From: Peribolospora baueri
Taxonomy: Eukaryota; Basidiomycota; Peribolosporomycetes; Peribolosporales; Peribolosporaceae
DNA length: 64,000 nucleotides
Assembly: GCA_029717555.1 (NCBI GenBank)
Contig: JAMDHS010000027.1
Location: forward strand, 62,001-126,000
Direction of reading: 5' to 3'
In this document: piece by piece, positions 36,461-47,421 of the stretch
Layout: every line of letters starts with the position of its first letter
Numbering within the stretch: position 1 is the stretch's first letter
Made by a program: the position numbers and the translations under genes
Notes under the pieces: model-generated
What the model was told of the DNA's origin: nothing
Seen by the model: only the letters and a program-made list of their open reading frames with translations
Database searches by the model: none

Positions 36461-37599
36461 CCTGGAGTGCGCGGTCGCCGAACTTGGAGCGACTGCGACA
36501 GACTAGACAGACACGTGTTGGTCCGAGCTCGCTTTGCAAACGCCGCTGCAGGGCTCGGTGGCGCGGAAGGAGACGGTGGCGCGGAAGGAGATGGGCGACG
36601 GCACAGGGCAGGAAAAGGTCGACAAGGTGGCAGGACAGGCGAGAAGAGAGTTCGTTAGCGTCGGGCCGCCGTGACGGGTCCGCTAACCAAGATCCTACGG
36701 GGCCGCGGTCGCCTTGCATACATGCAATGGTGGTAGTGGTGGTAGTACATAGTACAGTTACTGTAGTAGCAAACGGGGACGCGACAAGGCGTGGCAATGC
36801 GTTCATGCGGATGGACGTACGCGGACTAAGAGGCTAGCCCAAAATAAGTCGAGTGGCTTGGTCGATGTGAACTTTGCTGCTGCTGGTGCCAGCGAGCGGA
36901 CCCGTCGGCGCCTTCGCTTCGCTTCGGTGGGTGTGCCTCGGCCCCGCGGCCGTGTCTGTGTCTCGCCTGCGAGCGCGCATGAGATGGAGGACTGCTCGCC
37001 GTCGCTCGTCGTTGGTGCGACCGGGCCGGCTCGAGCTGGAGCTGGAGCTGGCGTTGGCGTTGGATCGCGCCTCGCTCGCTCGCTCGCTCTTCTTCCTCTC
37101 ATTATGTGTCGTCGTCGTCCATTTAGACGCGCTCGCGCTTTGCCGCCGCCCGTATACGCGCTCGCTCGCGCGCGACCCTGAACAAGTAAAGTAACCGCCG
37201 ACGCGCTCGATCGTCGTCGTCTTAGTCGGTCGCCGCCCTCGCCTCCCTTGCACAGCATCGCCCCGCCGCCCCACCTCGCTTTCCCCGAACACTCGTGGGT
37301 CGCACTCGACTCGGCGCCGCCGCGCCTCGGCAGCCGCTGTTCCTGTCACCGGACGGCTTGTCGCGAGGCAGACTAGCACGAGACGCGACACGACGGCGGA
37401 CTCGGTCCAGTTTATCGCTGCACGGTCCGTCATGCCCTCCGTCGCCGTCTCGCTCGTCCCATCTCGTCCCGGACGGCTTGCCTCGCTCGGCCCGAGACGG
37501 ACGTGGCGGCGCTCGCCCGCTCGTCGCTTGGTGGGACGGACGGACGTCGGTCCAGTCCGACTGGCGATGACCGACTGGCGGGGCGATGTGGGGTACACC

Positions 37600-37620
37600 G
37601 GACGGACGGACGGACGGACG
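37600..37620. repeat. (GGAC)5 microsatellite
   Basis: Five tandem GGAC units. It is one of several tetranucleotide repeats between 35590 and 45560. Confidence 0.8.
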
Positions 37621-37779
37621 ACGGACTGGCCGGCGGCCTGGCCTGGCCTGGTCTGTGGCCTTGCCTCGCCTGTCTGGCCGACCCTGCTTGACTCGACGGC
37701 CGGCTAGCGCCGCGTCACCGCGTCAACGCCTTGCCATCGTCCTCTTAACTGTCTCCACCTCACGCACAGCCTTCTCTTC

Positions 37780-37890
37780 CTCTCCACCACCCCCCCTCCG
37801 ACCTCCCCCTCCCTCCCCTCCCCTCCCCTCCCCTCTCCCTCCTCTTCCTTCTTCTTCTCCTTCTCCCCCTTTTCTTTTTCTTTCCTCCCC
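37780..37890. repeat. Polypyrimidine tract with CCCCT repeats
   Basis: More than 100 bases almost entirely C and T on the plus strand, including four tandem CCCCT units. The minus strand therefore has regularly spaced GGGG runs that fit a quadruplex pattern. Confidence 0.7.
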
Positions 37891-37985
37891 CTCTCGCGCC
37901 AGCGACGCCCGCTCCTGCCCGCTCCTCTTTCTTCTCCTTCCCCTTTTCCACACCGCCCTTTCCTGCGCATCCTCCTCTGTCTAGG

Positions 37986-38032
37986 GTGAGTGAGTGAGTG
38001 AGTGAGTGAGTGAGTGAGTGAGTGAGTGAGTG
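37986..38032. repeat. (GTGA)12 microsatellite
   Basis: Forty-seven bases of perfect GTGA repeat preceded by CTAG. Because the commonest 5' splice site in this window is GTGAGT, the repeat is also a tandem array of perfect splice donors. It lies about 0.9 kb upstream of the bHLH start codon. Confidence 0.9.
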
Positions 38033-38179
38033 TCGCCGTTTCTTCGTCTCCGTCTCCGTCCACGTCGCCTTACTCGGCCGGCGGATCGCCCTGGGCCATG
38101 CAAGCAATGCACCCGCCGATGTCGTGTGCGAGGTACTGCGGGCGATGCTACCCGAAGCCAGCGTCGCGGAAGGGCGGAG

Positions 38180-38208
38180 AGCGAGCGAGCGAGCGAGCGA
38201 GCGAGAGA
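38180..38208. repeat. (GCGA)n microsatellite
   Basis: About seven GCGA units within the leader region of the bHLH gene, close to the GTGA array. Confidence 0.7.
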
Positions 38209-38906
38209 CAGAGAGACAGACGGACAGAGCGAGCTCGCCCGGCGTTGGGCTACTCGGGCGTGGCTTGGCTTGGCCGATGACGACGACGACGAGGAGGACG
38301 CCGAGGACGGTGATAACGGAAACGGACGGACGGATGACGACGGATAGTGATGCTGACCGACGTCCATCTTTCCCCACCGTCGACCAGCCTCGTACGCTTG
38401 AGCGCCAGCTCGTGTTCAGGTCTCCTCTCGCCCTCGCACTCGCCCTCGCCCTCCCCTCTCCGGCCGCCTTGAGCTTGACCGTCTCGCTCGGCGCCCGCCC
38501 TCCTCCCACCGCCCCCTCCCAGCACCACCACCCACACCCCTCACCTCCCACACACGTCCTCGGCCGTTCGCTCGCTTCGCCTCACCTCGCCAGGCCAAGC
38601 TGATCGCTGGACGTCGACCCCCACCCCCCCTCGCACTCGGACGGTCTCGCTCGCAGTGTCGCGTCCCTCTCTCTCCTTCTGTAATACTCGAACGGTACAC
38701 CTGCCGGGTTCCTTTTCGCCATCCTAGCTCGCCCCTCATCGACTCACATCAAAGAACAGCCGATAGCCCCGCCCCGTCTAAGGCCCGCTTTTATTCGAGA
38801 GCCAACGATCGCACCTATACAATCTATCCCAGCTATCGCCTCGAGGCGCCCTCCGTTCGGCGCGCCCAGCGCATCTGTCGACCATTCGCCTTCTCTTGCG
38901 CTCACC

Positions 38907-40953
38907 ATGACTTCCGTCGCCGTTTCCACTCCCGCATCCTTCACCCCCGCCTCTGCGTTCGAGTATAAGACGCCGGACCCGCGCATTTGCGACCCGTCCG
39001 ACGACCCTTTCTTCGGTCTCCGTGCCAACTTTGACGTATCCGACCTCAACCTCCTCGTCCACGCCGCTCCCATCGGCCTCTCTGCAGGCGGTGTCGGCCT
39101 GTCTGATTCCACCCCCTGTTCTGCTGCTGACGCCTGGCTTCCCACGCCTGTCGCCCTGGACCTTGTTCTCGGCCCAAACCCCTCTGGCGACGCGCTCATC
39201 GCTACCACCTTTAAACCCACCCTCGACGCTGTCGGCCCCGCCAGCCCGGCGAGCGACAGCGGCGCCTCCCAGTCTTTCGACGTCTCCAGAGAGGTCTCCG
39301 TCGCCGCCTCCTCTGCCCTCGCCATGTCTCCCGAGACCCCCTTGCGCAAGAGCCCCCGCAAGGTGCTCCGCTTCACTCCTTTCGCTGAGGACGCCCTTCT
39401 CACGCTCAAGGGCTTAGACCGCGACTTTCCCGACGACGCTCCTGGCGAGCCCAACGCCAAGTCGTCTGCCGGACGCAACCAGTCCGGCGTAGGCCCCGTA
39501 CGGACGAGGTCCGCGGCGGCGGCCGCTGCCGACGGCGGCAACGGTGGCACCAGCGGAGCCTCCGCTCCGTCTGGCCACCAGGCACGCACTCGCCCGTCTG
39601 GCTCGAGCAGGCCCAGCAGCGGTAACACCTCGGGTACCGGCGGCGGCTCTGGCTCTGGCTCCGGCTCCCGCTCTGGAGGCTCTGCCGGCGGGAGCGGCGA
39701 CGACGATCGTGACCGCGACGACAAGGACAAGCAGAGGCCCGAGAGGAGGAGCAATAACGCCGAGAAGAGGGCCAACCACAACGCGGTCGAGAGGGCCAGG
39801 AGGGAGAGTCTCAACACTCGGTTCCATGTTCGTGTCGTCCCGGCTCCATTGTCGTCTTTCCTTCGACCTTCACGCTTAACGCTCGCCGTCTCCTTTTCTG
39901 CACCCACAGGCTCTCGCTAAAGCTCTCCCCGGCCTGCATGACATCCGACGCCCCTCCAAGTCGGTCATCGTCAACAAGTCGCTCGAATTCATCAGGGCCG
40001 CCTATGCCCGCGACGTCGCTCACAACGTGCTCCAAAACGCCTTACGCCGCGAGTTCGACGACATGATTGCCGAGGTCAACATGTACCGCCGTGAGCGTGG
40101 CGCCGACGCCTACGACCGCCGTATCCGCCTCCCCGACGAGGCTGGCGGCGAGGGCACCATCCCACCCTGGGTGCCTGAACCGCCCGCCGGCTTCGACCCC
40201 ACCTCGGTCTTCGTCTCCGGCGGGCCCATGCCGTCGGCCATGTTCGGCGGCGTCGACCCCTTTGGCGCCGGCCGCTCCCCAACCGGCGCCGGCCACCCCG
40301 GCTTTTTCGACTTTGGCGCCGTCGATCAGGACGACGCGGACGATGCCGACGACAGCTTCGAAATGGACTCGGAAGTGCCCGGGACGAGCGCTCAGCGGGC
40401 GATCGTTCACGGCCTCCCTGGCAACCTGTCCGCCTTTCCCACCTCTTCCATTGTCTCGGGCCTAGGCCTCTCCGCCCAAGGCCACCAGCAGCAGCAGCAG
40501 CATCAGCATCAGCAACACCAGCAGCAGCACCAGCATCATCACGCCAGCCTGCTCTCCGCGGCAAACCCGTTCGCGTCGCCTCAGTCTCTGCAGACGCCTC
40601 TGCAGACACCTCTCATGACCGGTACGCCCATCCTCGGCGCACATGGCCACCTCTCCGTCTCGTCGAGCCCGGGCGCCGGGAGCGGTCAGTACGCACTCTC
40701 GTCGAGCCCGGCGCCGATCGACCCGCTCCAACAGACGCAGACGCCGATGCCCTCTTCCGTCGGCTCGGCCAGTGTGATGTATCCGCACTACCTGCCCGTG
40801 TCGCCGCACGGCGCCTATAGCGTTGCCGCCCACCATCACCAGCAGCAGCAGCAGGTCCAACAACGACCAACGAGCTCGCGGCAGTCGAGTCAGCAGAACG
40901 TCAGCTTCACTTACCAGGACCTGCTCGACGCCGGCCTCGGAGGTGGCGTTTAA
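38907..40953 (+). CDS. bHLH transcription factor
   Basis: DNA-binding regulator, target unknown. Two exons, 38907-39827 and 39910-40953, close to 1965 nt (654 residues). The intron falls inside the bHLH domain, between the basic region/helix 1 (AEKRANHNAVERARRESLNT, then RFH) and the rest (ALAKALPGLHDIRRPSKSVI, then VNKSLEFIRAAYAR). The His-Glu-Arg spacing of HNAVERARR predicts E-box (CACGTG-class) binding. Upstream is a Ser/Ala-rich region with a KSPRKVLRFTPF basic patch and a Gly/Ser linker. Downstream are acidic patches (DQDDADDADDSFEMDSE) and long Gln/His runs near 40487-40545 and 40838-40860 typical of activation domains. The donor is GTTCGT, weaker than its neighbours. The gene stands alone with several kb of upstream sequence, as is common for regulators. 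Confidence 0.9.
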
Positions 40954-42094
40954 TCCTAAAACGTCTGTCCACCAGTGCCCTCCCCCTTCGTCCTATACCC
41001 TCGGCCCTTTTTTTTTTTTTTTTTTTGTCTTTCTCACCCATCCGGTTCCTGGGCGCTCTTTGAAGAAGACATCTTCCCTCGCATACCTCGTCGTTCTCTC
41101 TCACCGTCCGATTCCCATCCTATTACCATTTCCTTGTATTCCAATCACCCCGACCCGCTCTCGCTCACGACATCGTGTGGATACCCTACCTACACCCCCC
41201 GCTGAAAGCGTCGTTCCGCCTTTGTCCTCACTTTGGTCTTCCTTCGTGTCTTCTTTTTGCCTTCTGTGGATGTCTTTTGGCCTCTGAAAGGCTCTTTTCC
41301 CGTTTCTCTTCCCAGCCCGGCCTTTTATGATTTTCCTTTCATTTGGTCTTTTTTTTTTTTCCATTTCCGCCCCTTCGTCTCCTCCGTCTCCTCCCTCTTT
41401 TCTGTCTCGCTAGGCTGGCCCATGCTCCCGCGCTCAAGTTCAAGTCGATGATGGCTGTCGTCTCTGTATCTCTCTCATCTCTCTCTTTTCCCTCCGCCTT
41501 TTCCTTGCGCCCAGTCCGGCCGTGCCCTCCCTGCCCTTGCCGTGTAGTTCGTTCGCTTATCGTCTGCTCGTCCAAGGGCGCTGAAAGGAATCCATCGAAT
41601 CGAATCGAAGCTACGGCGGCGATGTCCGGCTTGTCCAGTTTGTCCGAAGCGTCCCAATGATCCGTCGTTCGTCCGTCCATTGTGTGATCTGCGATCAACT
41701 GAGAGGAGCCGAAGGAAGGGAAGGTGCCGGGCAGCTAGCTTGCTTTCACTTTCTTCCTTCTTTCCCTTCTTTCTCCCCGCTCGCTCCCACGTCAGCTGCT
41801 AGACTGACTGACCTCGACGAACGAACGAACGAACGAACGCTGGACAGCTCGATCGATGCTCTTCCCCTCCTCCGCTCGTCTCACACGCCCTTCCTTCGCC
41901 CGTGTCTTCTTCCCCTCGCGTGTCACTTCCCCGTACACCACCGCCTCCATCCACAATCTTGTCCTCCGTCGCCCCACCACCACTACCACTACCACTACCG
42001 CCACCGCCGACTTCGCCCGCTCCACCGACACAGCAAAGGTGCGCTCGCTCGCTCCCTTGACTCGTCTTTGTCTTTGACCGGGAACCGCCGTCGG
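40954..42094. other. Intergenic, bHLH gene to aminopeptidase
   Basis: Contains homopolymer T runs near 41011-41028 and 41350-41361, and a (GAAC)5 repeat near 41818-41839. The rest is pyrimidine-rich promoter-like sequence for the aminopeptidase. No gene supported. Confidence 0.4.
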
Positions 42095-45000
42095 ATGCCG
42101 CATGTCGCGCGTCCCTTGCCTTGCTTGTCCTGGACATTGCTCATCGCCGCCCTCGTCGCCCTCTTCGCCTTCCTCGCCTCCCATCCTCCTTCCCTCGTCA
42201 CTCAGCTCCGTCCCCTTTCTCATCTAGGGACACGCTCGACGACCACCGCACGCCGCTTCTCCTCCCTCGCCGCCATGTCCGCCCCCGCCCCCGCCCCCAC
42301 GTCTTCCCACGTTCCCGCAGATGCAAGTTCAGATGGAAAGGACGACCCCTTCCGCCTTCCAAAGCATGTCAGGCCGGTACACTATGATTTGACGGTCAAG
42401 ACGGATTTGGAGAACCTTAAGTATGATGGGTTTGTTGAGATTGAGTGAGTGGGCGAGCGTCTTTCCTCGGTCTCCGCACCGTCTCATGCCGCCCGCACCG
42501 TCTCACGCCGCCGTGCATCGATCGTGTGTGTCGTCGTCGTGGTCGCCGGTCGCCGCTTCGTTCAGCATCGACATCCTCCAGCCCACCTCGACGATCGTCC
42601 TCAACGCCGCATCGCCGCTCCGCGTGACGGCCGCAAGGGTGTCCAGCACGGCGCTCAAGACGGACCAGACGATGAACGTCGAGGTCGTGTCAGATAAACA
42701 GCGCGAGCGCGTCACTCTGTCTTTACCCCCTGGTACGCTCCTTCACCCTGGCTCCAAGGCCAAGGTGTGGGCGTCGTACGAGGCCGAGCTGACCAAGGAT
42801 ATCATGGGTGAGTGATGAGTGGGCGCACAGGACTGGACGGCCGGGCAGGGTGTTGGGTGTAAGAGAGCGCGGCGCCAGCCTTTATTCTTCTCCTTTCCCC
42901 CGCGCCCCTTCCGCAGGCTATTACCGGTCGACGTGGGAGCACGAGAGCAAGAAAGGGTGGATGGCCATCACCCAGTTCGAGCCCACCGCTGCCCGGCGCG
43001 CGTTCCCTTGCTGGGACGAGCCGGAGCTCAAGGCCACCTTTGAGATTACCATGATACACAAGAAGGTCAGTCCCCCCGCATTCTTCCCGCCCCGTCAGCG
43101 CCCACGTTGAAGCTCCATCCTCTTCCCTCCTTCCCCTTTTTTCAGGACACCGTGGCCCTGTCCAACACGCCCGCTGTATCCTCAGCCCCACTGTCCACCG
43201 CTCAAGGTCAGAGCTTGCTCAAGACCGAGGGCAAGACCGAGGGCAAGACCGAGAAGGGCACCGCAGAGGACTCGGATTGGGTCGTGACAAAGTATGAGCG
43301 TACGCCCAAGATGAGCACCTACCTTGTTGCTTATGCCAATGGTAAGTTTGCTATGAATGAAGGACTGGTGGGGTGGCCTGGGACGCTGATTCGCTTTCTC
43401 CCTTTGCCCTCCTCCTTCTCCCCTCAGGCCCGTTCAAGCATCTCGAAAGCTCGTTTACCAGCCCGCTCACCGGCAAGCAGGTGCCGATTCGCTTTTACGG
43501 TGAGTCCACCCCCCTTTTCCTCGTCGTCGCCCGTTCCGCACTCATCCCCGTCCGGCCCGCTCGCAGCCACGCCCGAGTACATCCACCAGGGCCACTTCGC
43601 CCTCGAGGTTACTGCAAAGATCATGCCGGTGCTCGAAAAGATCTTTGACATTCCTTACCCGCTCGCCAAGCTCGATACGCTCGTCGCGTCCGACTTTGAC
43701 GCCGGCGCGATGGAGAACTGGGGCCTCATCACTGGTCGAGCCTCCATCTACCTCTACGACCCTGAAAAGTCCGGCTTGGCGGCCAAGAAAGCGACCGCTG
43801 GCGTGCAGTCTCACGAGTGCAGCCACATGTGGTTCGGTGAGTGCTTTTTTTGTCATTCGGCACCGGCCCCGCCTGACGTGCCGCGCTGTCCTTTCTTGAA
43901 AAAAAAAAAAAGGCAATATCGTCACCATGAATTGGTGGGAGCAGTTGTGGCTCAACGAAAGGTGAGACGACGCGGTCCGATCGTCGTCTTTGCCGTCGTT
44001 GCTCACGAATCTGCGTTCCCGCCCTTCTCCAGCTTTGCCACTCTCATGGGCGAGGTGATCGTACTGGACCGGATCTTCCCCGAGTGGAAGTCTTCGTCCG
44101 AGTTTATCGTTCACCACCTCGACCGCGCCCTCGACCTTGACTCGAAGCGGAGCAGTCACCCTATCGAGGTGCCTCTTGAGGGCGAGAACGTTGAGGATGC
44201 TATCAACCAGGTCTTTGACGCCATCAGCTACAGTCTGTAATCCTCCTCTCTCCTCTTTCTGTCGCGAACTACGTGAGCTGACGACCGCGCACATCTCGCA
44301 TGCAGGCAAGGGCGCGTCGGTGCTGCGCATGCTCAGCAACCAGCTCGGCCAGGAGACCTTCCTGAAGGGCGTCAGCATCTACCTCAAGAAGCACCTCTAC
44401 GGTAACGCCGTGTCCACCGATCTCTGGAACGGCATCTCCGAGGCGAGCGGGCTCGACGTTGCCAAGATTATGAAGAACTGGACGCTCAAGGTGAGTTCCC
44501 CCTGGCGCGACCCTAACCATCGATGGGAAATCTCATCAGCCCTCCGTCTCCTTTGATCGCAGGTTGGTTTCCCCGTCGTGACGGTCACGGAGGAGGAGGA
44601 CGGCCTTCGCATCCGTCAGAATCGGTTCCTTAGCACCGGCGATCTCAGGCCGGAAGAGAATACCACGCTCTGGTACGTCCCTCTCGAGCTCAAGACCGTT
44701 GGGCCCAACGGCCCGGTCGTCCAACACGATGCCGTCCTGGACGAGGAGCGGGAAAAGTTCCTGCCGCTCCCCAACGCCAAGCAGGCCACCTTTAAGCTCA
44801 ACGCGGAGACGACGGGCGTGTATCGCGTGGCCTACACGCCCGAGCGCCTCTCCAAGCTGGGCGAAGAGGCGGCCAAGCCGGACTCTGCGTTCACCGTCGA
44901 CGACCGTCTCGGCCTCGTCTCCGATGCCGTGACGCTCGCCCAGAGCGGCTACTCCAAGACTAGCGGCGCGCTCAACCTGATCGACAAGCTCAAGGGCGAC

Positions 45001-45950
45001 GACGCCTATTTGGTGAAGAGCGCCATCAGCGGTCACATGGCCTCGCTCGTCAGCGTCTGGTGGGAGCAGCCCGACCAAGGTGAGTGACCCCGCCGTTTCG
45101 AGCCCAAGCCGAACGATTCGATCGATCGATCGATCGGAGCTGTCTACTGAAAACGCTTTCGAACCGTAGTGCGATCCTCCATCAACGCCTTCCGCCGGGA
45201 CATCTTCGGACCGCTCGCTGAAAAGCTCGGCTTCGAGGTCGGAAAGGACGACGACGCAGAGCTCCGTCAGCTTCGCTCCGCTACCATCGCCGCCGCAGCC
45301 GCCGCGGGCCACGAGCCGTGAGTAAGGAACCTGAACGTGGTCGTTGGGCCTCTTTCTCCGGCGACGCTTTAGGCCGCCGCGTCACTCACGTCGGCTTCCC
45401 TCCTGTCCTTCGGTCACACAGGACCCTTCGCGAGATTCAGAGGCGGTTCAAGTTGTTTATGGAAGGCGACCAGTCGGCGGTGCCGGGTGACCTTCTCAGG
45501 TGCGTCCCACGTCCTCCTCCCGCCTTCTGTCTGTCCGCCCGTCCGTCCGTCCGTCTTTTAATCCCGGTCGCTGAGATTTGTCGGGACCCTTCTCCAGGAC
45601 CATCTTTGTCGAGTCTGCCAAGCACGGCGGCGAGAAGGAGTACGACTTCCTCCTCTCCGTGATCGGCAAGCCTGCGACGCAACAGCAGAAGGTCCTTGCC
45701 ATGCTGGCGCTCGGATGGACGCAGGATGAGGCGCTCATTGGTGGGTACGAGCGAGGGAAATGAAGCCAGTCGTCTTGTCCCCCCCTTCCCCCGCCCGGCC
45801 TGCTGACCGAATCGAGTCGTGTCGTGCATGCGTATGGGACGTTTGGACAGAGCGGACGCTCAAGTACACCTTCAGCGACGAGGTCAAGGAGCAAGACTTG
45901 ATGTACTTCTTCGCCTCGCTCGCCGCCAAGTGAGCACGCTGGACGTTGTG

Positions 45951-45981
<31 letters not shown>

Positions 45982-46121
45982 GCCGTCACAGCGATCAATC
46001 CCACAGCTCGCTCGTCTCGTCCCCCATCCCCTCCCCGTCTTCCCATAGTCATGCCTCAGCTCTCCCAAGCATATTGCATCAACTGAAGAACTTTTCAACC
46101 AGCAAGTCTGTTCGCTCTTAA
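42095..46121 (+). CDS. M1-family aminopeptidase (Ape2/Aap1 type) with replaced C-terminus
   Basis: Zinc aminopeptidase that trims N-terminal residues from peptides. Exons: 42095-42444, 42566-42807, 42917-43065, 43146-43341, 43428-43499, 43567-43836, 43913-43961, 44033-44232, 44306-44490, 44563-45079, 45170-45317, 45422-45499, 45598-45740, 45851-45929, then probably 46049-46121. Key sites are visible: DAGAMENWGLIT (GAMEN exopeptidase motif), SHECSHMWFG (HExxH) and LNESFATLM (third zinc ligand Glu). Two starts are possible. ATG 42095 adds about 60 residues with a hydrophobic segment and RSTTTARRFSS; ATG 42275 (MSAPAPAP) gives the cytosolic form. Yeast Ape2 also has an N-terminal extension. The family's last roughly 90 residues (after the LAAN position) are absent. 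Instead a 23-residue unrelated tail (HASALPSILHQLKNFSTSKS) reads to a stop. Confidence 0.9.
45951..45979. repeat. Poly(T) run, 29 bases, in last aminopeptidase intron
   Basis: An uninterrupted T29 tract just upstream of the point where sequence resembling the aminopeptidase ends. It could be a pyrimidine tract, or the tail of an inserted retroposed sequence in reverse. I cannot tell which. Confidence 0.8.
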
Positions 46122-46800
46122 GAGCAATGGGAAGCCTTATGGCTCTTGCAATCTTCACAACAACAGGCCTCAGAAGTTCCTTTCTCTTCCAACACATGAT
46201 CTGGACGCATGCAACAGCTCTGAAGAGTCAACAGAAGATGGCTGGTTCGACAAGCACTCAATTCACCGGCCTGAAATGGTAGATGAAGTTGAGAAAGAGT
46301 TGGGAGAAGGAGATAGTGAATATGAAGCGGGAGACGCTGTCTCAGTAGAGGAAAATGGGAAAGAAAACAAAGCGCAGCACAAAAAGTGAGGGACTTCGCG
46401 CTTTGGCTGGTAGCACAAGCAGACAACCAAGACGAACGCTTTGTGGGAGGGGATGTGTTTGGCTCCATCAAGGCAGGCTTGGAATCAATGGAGAAAACGG
46501 AGAAAGAAAGAGCGCTGCATCTTCCTCCTACCTCTTCACGGTAGAGCACGCTTTTTCATGATCCCAGTCTCTAGCCAAAAAAATGATCATTAATGTAAAA
46601 AAAAAAAATACGCCGGCAATGGTGAGGCTTGTGAATGCACTTCATGAGGAAGAGGATTCAACAAAAAAGGCTTAAAATGGACTGATGCAAACTGAGATAA
46701 AAAGATTGAGATACAGAGGTTGAGAAAAAGTGGTTGAAATGAAGAGGTTGAGATGAAGATGTTGAGATGGGACTTAATGTGAGGTGAGGATGGGACGTAG
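46050..46800 (+). other. AT-richer foreign-looking segment with a coding-like frame
   Basis: Base and codon use change abruptly after 46050. One plus-strand frame (about 46125-46388) reads SNGKPYGSCNLHNNRPQKFL, SLPTHDLDACNSSEESTEDG and an acidic tail to a stop. A second frame continues with VRDFALWLVAQADNQDERFV and GGDVFGSIKAGLESMEK. Together they suggest a fragment of an unrelated gene, interrupted between the two. It ends near an A12 run at 46599-46610. No transposase motif, terminal repeat or target duplication was recognised. Confidence 0.5.
46692..46775. repeat. Degenerate 14-bp tandem repeat, about six copies
   Basis: Units of the form TTGAGATGAAGAGG at 46706, 46720, 46734 and 46748, with a diverged copy before (46692) and a partial copy after (46762). 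Found only in the AT-richer segment. Confidence 0.8.
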
Positions 46801-47421
46801 TGATGTGCACGAACCAAATGATCAGCTGCGGCCTGTATCCCTGGATTCGTGCTCTTTTATGTGATTGCGCTACGGCGTTTTTTGGTTGCCCTGTAACACA
46901 GGGTGTGCGGACAGGAGTGCACGTGAGACAGGGCACGGCCCTCCCGTCCCTGGACCAAGCGAGACCGCCTCCCGCACCAGAACGGTTCAAGGTTGGAGAG
47001 CTACGGCAGAACTACGTCTTCCTGTTCCCCCTTTCCTATGCGTAAATAATGGCTTGCCAAGCTTTCCAAAGAAGCCAAGCTTGCCCTCCTCCGTCAACGC
47101 CAGGCCGTTGGCAGTCACGCTCGGCTAATTCGGGACGGTGATCGCTGCTGCGGCGTATCGCGGATGGACACCGGCCGGGAGAAGGGTTGAGGCGGACGAG
47201 TGCGGGGGGTGAACCGAAGGTGAATGCTTGCCGGGTTCACTTTCACCCCGAACGAACGGAAATCGGATGGCCAAAGTCGTCCCCCGATTCTCTCTGGCCG
47301 GTTCATCTCCCTCACGTCCTCCGATTCTCTCCAGCCGATCCATCTCCCTCCACCCGCACCACCACACCCTTTCCTCCCACTTCCACCCCAGTCAGCCTCT
47401 CTTGCTCCACGGCACAGCACC
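46801..47421. other. Intergenic, upstream of thiolase
   Basis: Return to GC-rich sequence. A CCCTGT-AAC-ACAGGG inverted repeat lies near 46889-46903. The pyrimidine-rich part from 47270 is the likely thiolase promoter and leader. No gene supported. Confidence 0.4.

Larger units (their letters stand above)
34717..38906. other. Long gene-poor region and leader of the bHLH gene
   Basis: About 4 kb without a supported gene. Near 34917-35219 there is coding-like sequence (MSQSASSDTSSQLAGLAAVC, and in another frame VKVIAEPLREKLYSEENTRC to a stop at 35219) that could be a small unknown gene. From 35590 on the sequence is very GC-rich with CAG, GTCT, GGAC, GTGA and GCGA short repeats and a long pyrimidine tract (37740-37960). 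Large overlapping frames here (36046-36837, 36834-37598) are composed of Arg/Ala/Ser codons and look like composition artefacts. The 3' part is probably the promoter and 5' leader of the transcription factor at 38907. Confidence 0.4.

Noticed and set aside
36046-37598. Two long overlapping frames on opposite strands (263 and 254 codons)
   Set aside because: They consist of low-complexity Arg/Ala/Ser codons over microsatellite-rich DNA and look compositional.
37986-38032. GTGA array as a CRISPR-like or coding (Thr-His-Ser-Leu) repeat
   Set aside because: It is a pure 4-bp microsatellite without spacers. The repeated peptide exists only because the repeat has no stop on the minus strand.
45951-46610. 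Interpretation of T29 and A12 as two ends of one retroposed element
   Set aside because: The runs have opposite polarity, and GC-rich intron-like sequence lies between T29 and the AT-rich island. Kept only as one possibility.
46889-46903. CCCTGT-AAC-ACAGGG hairpin as a transposon end
   Set aside because: Only 6-bp arms, no partner copy and no target duplication seen.
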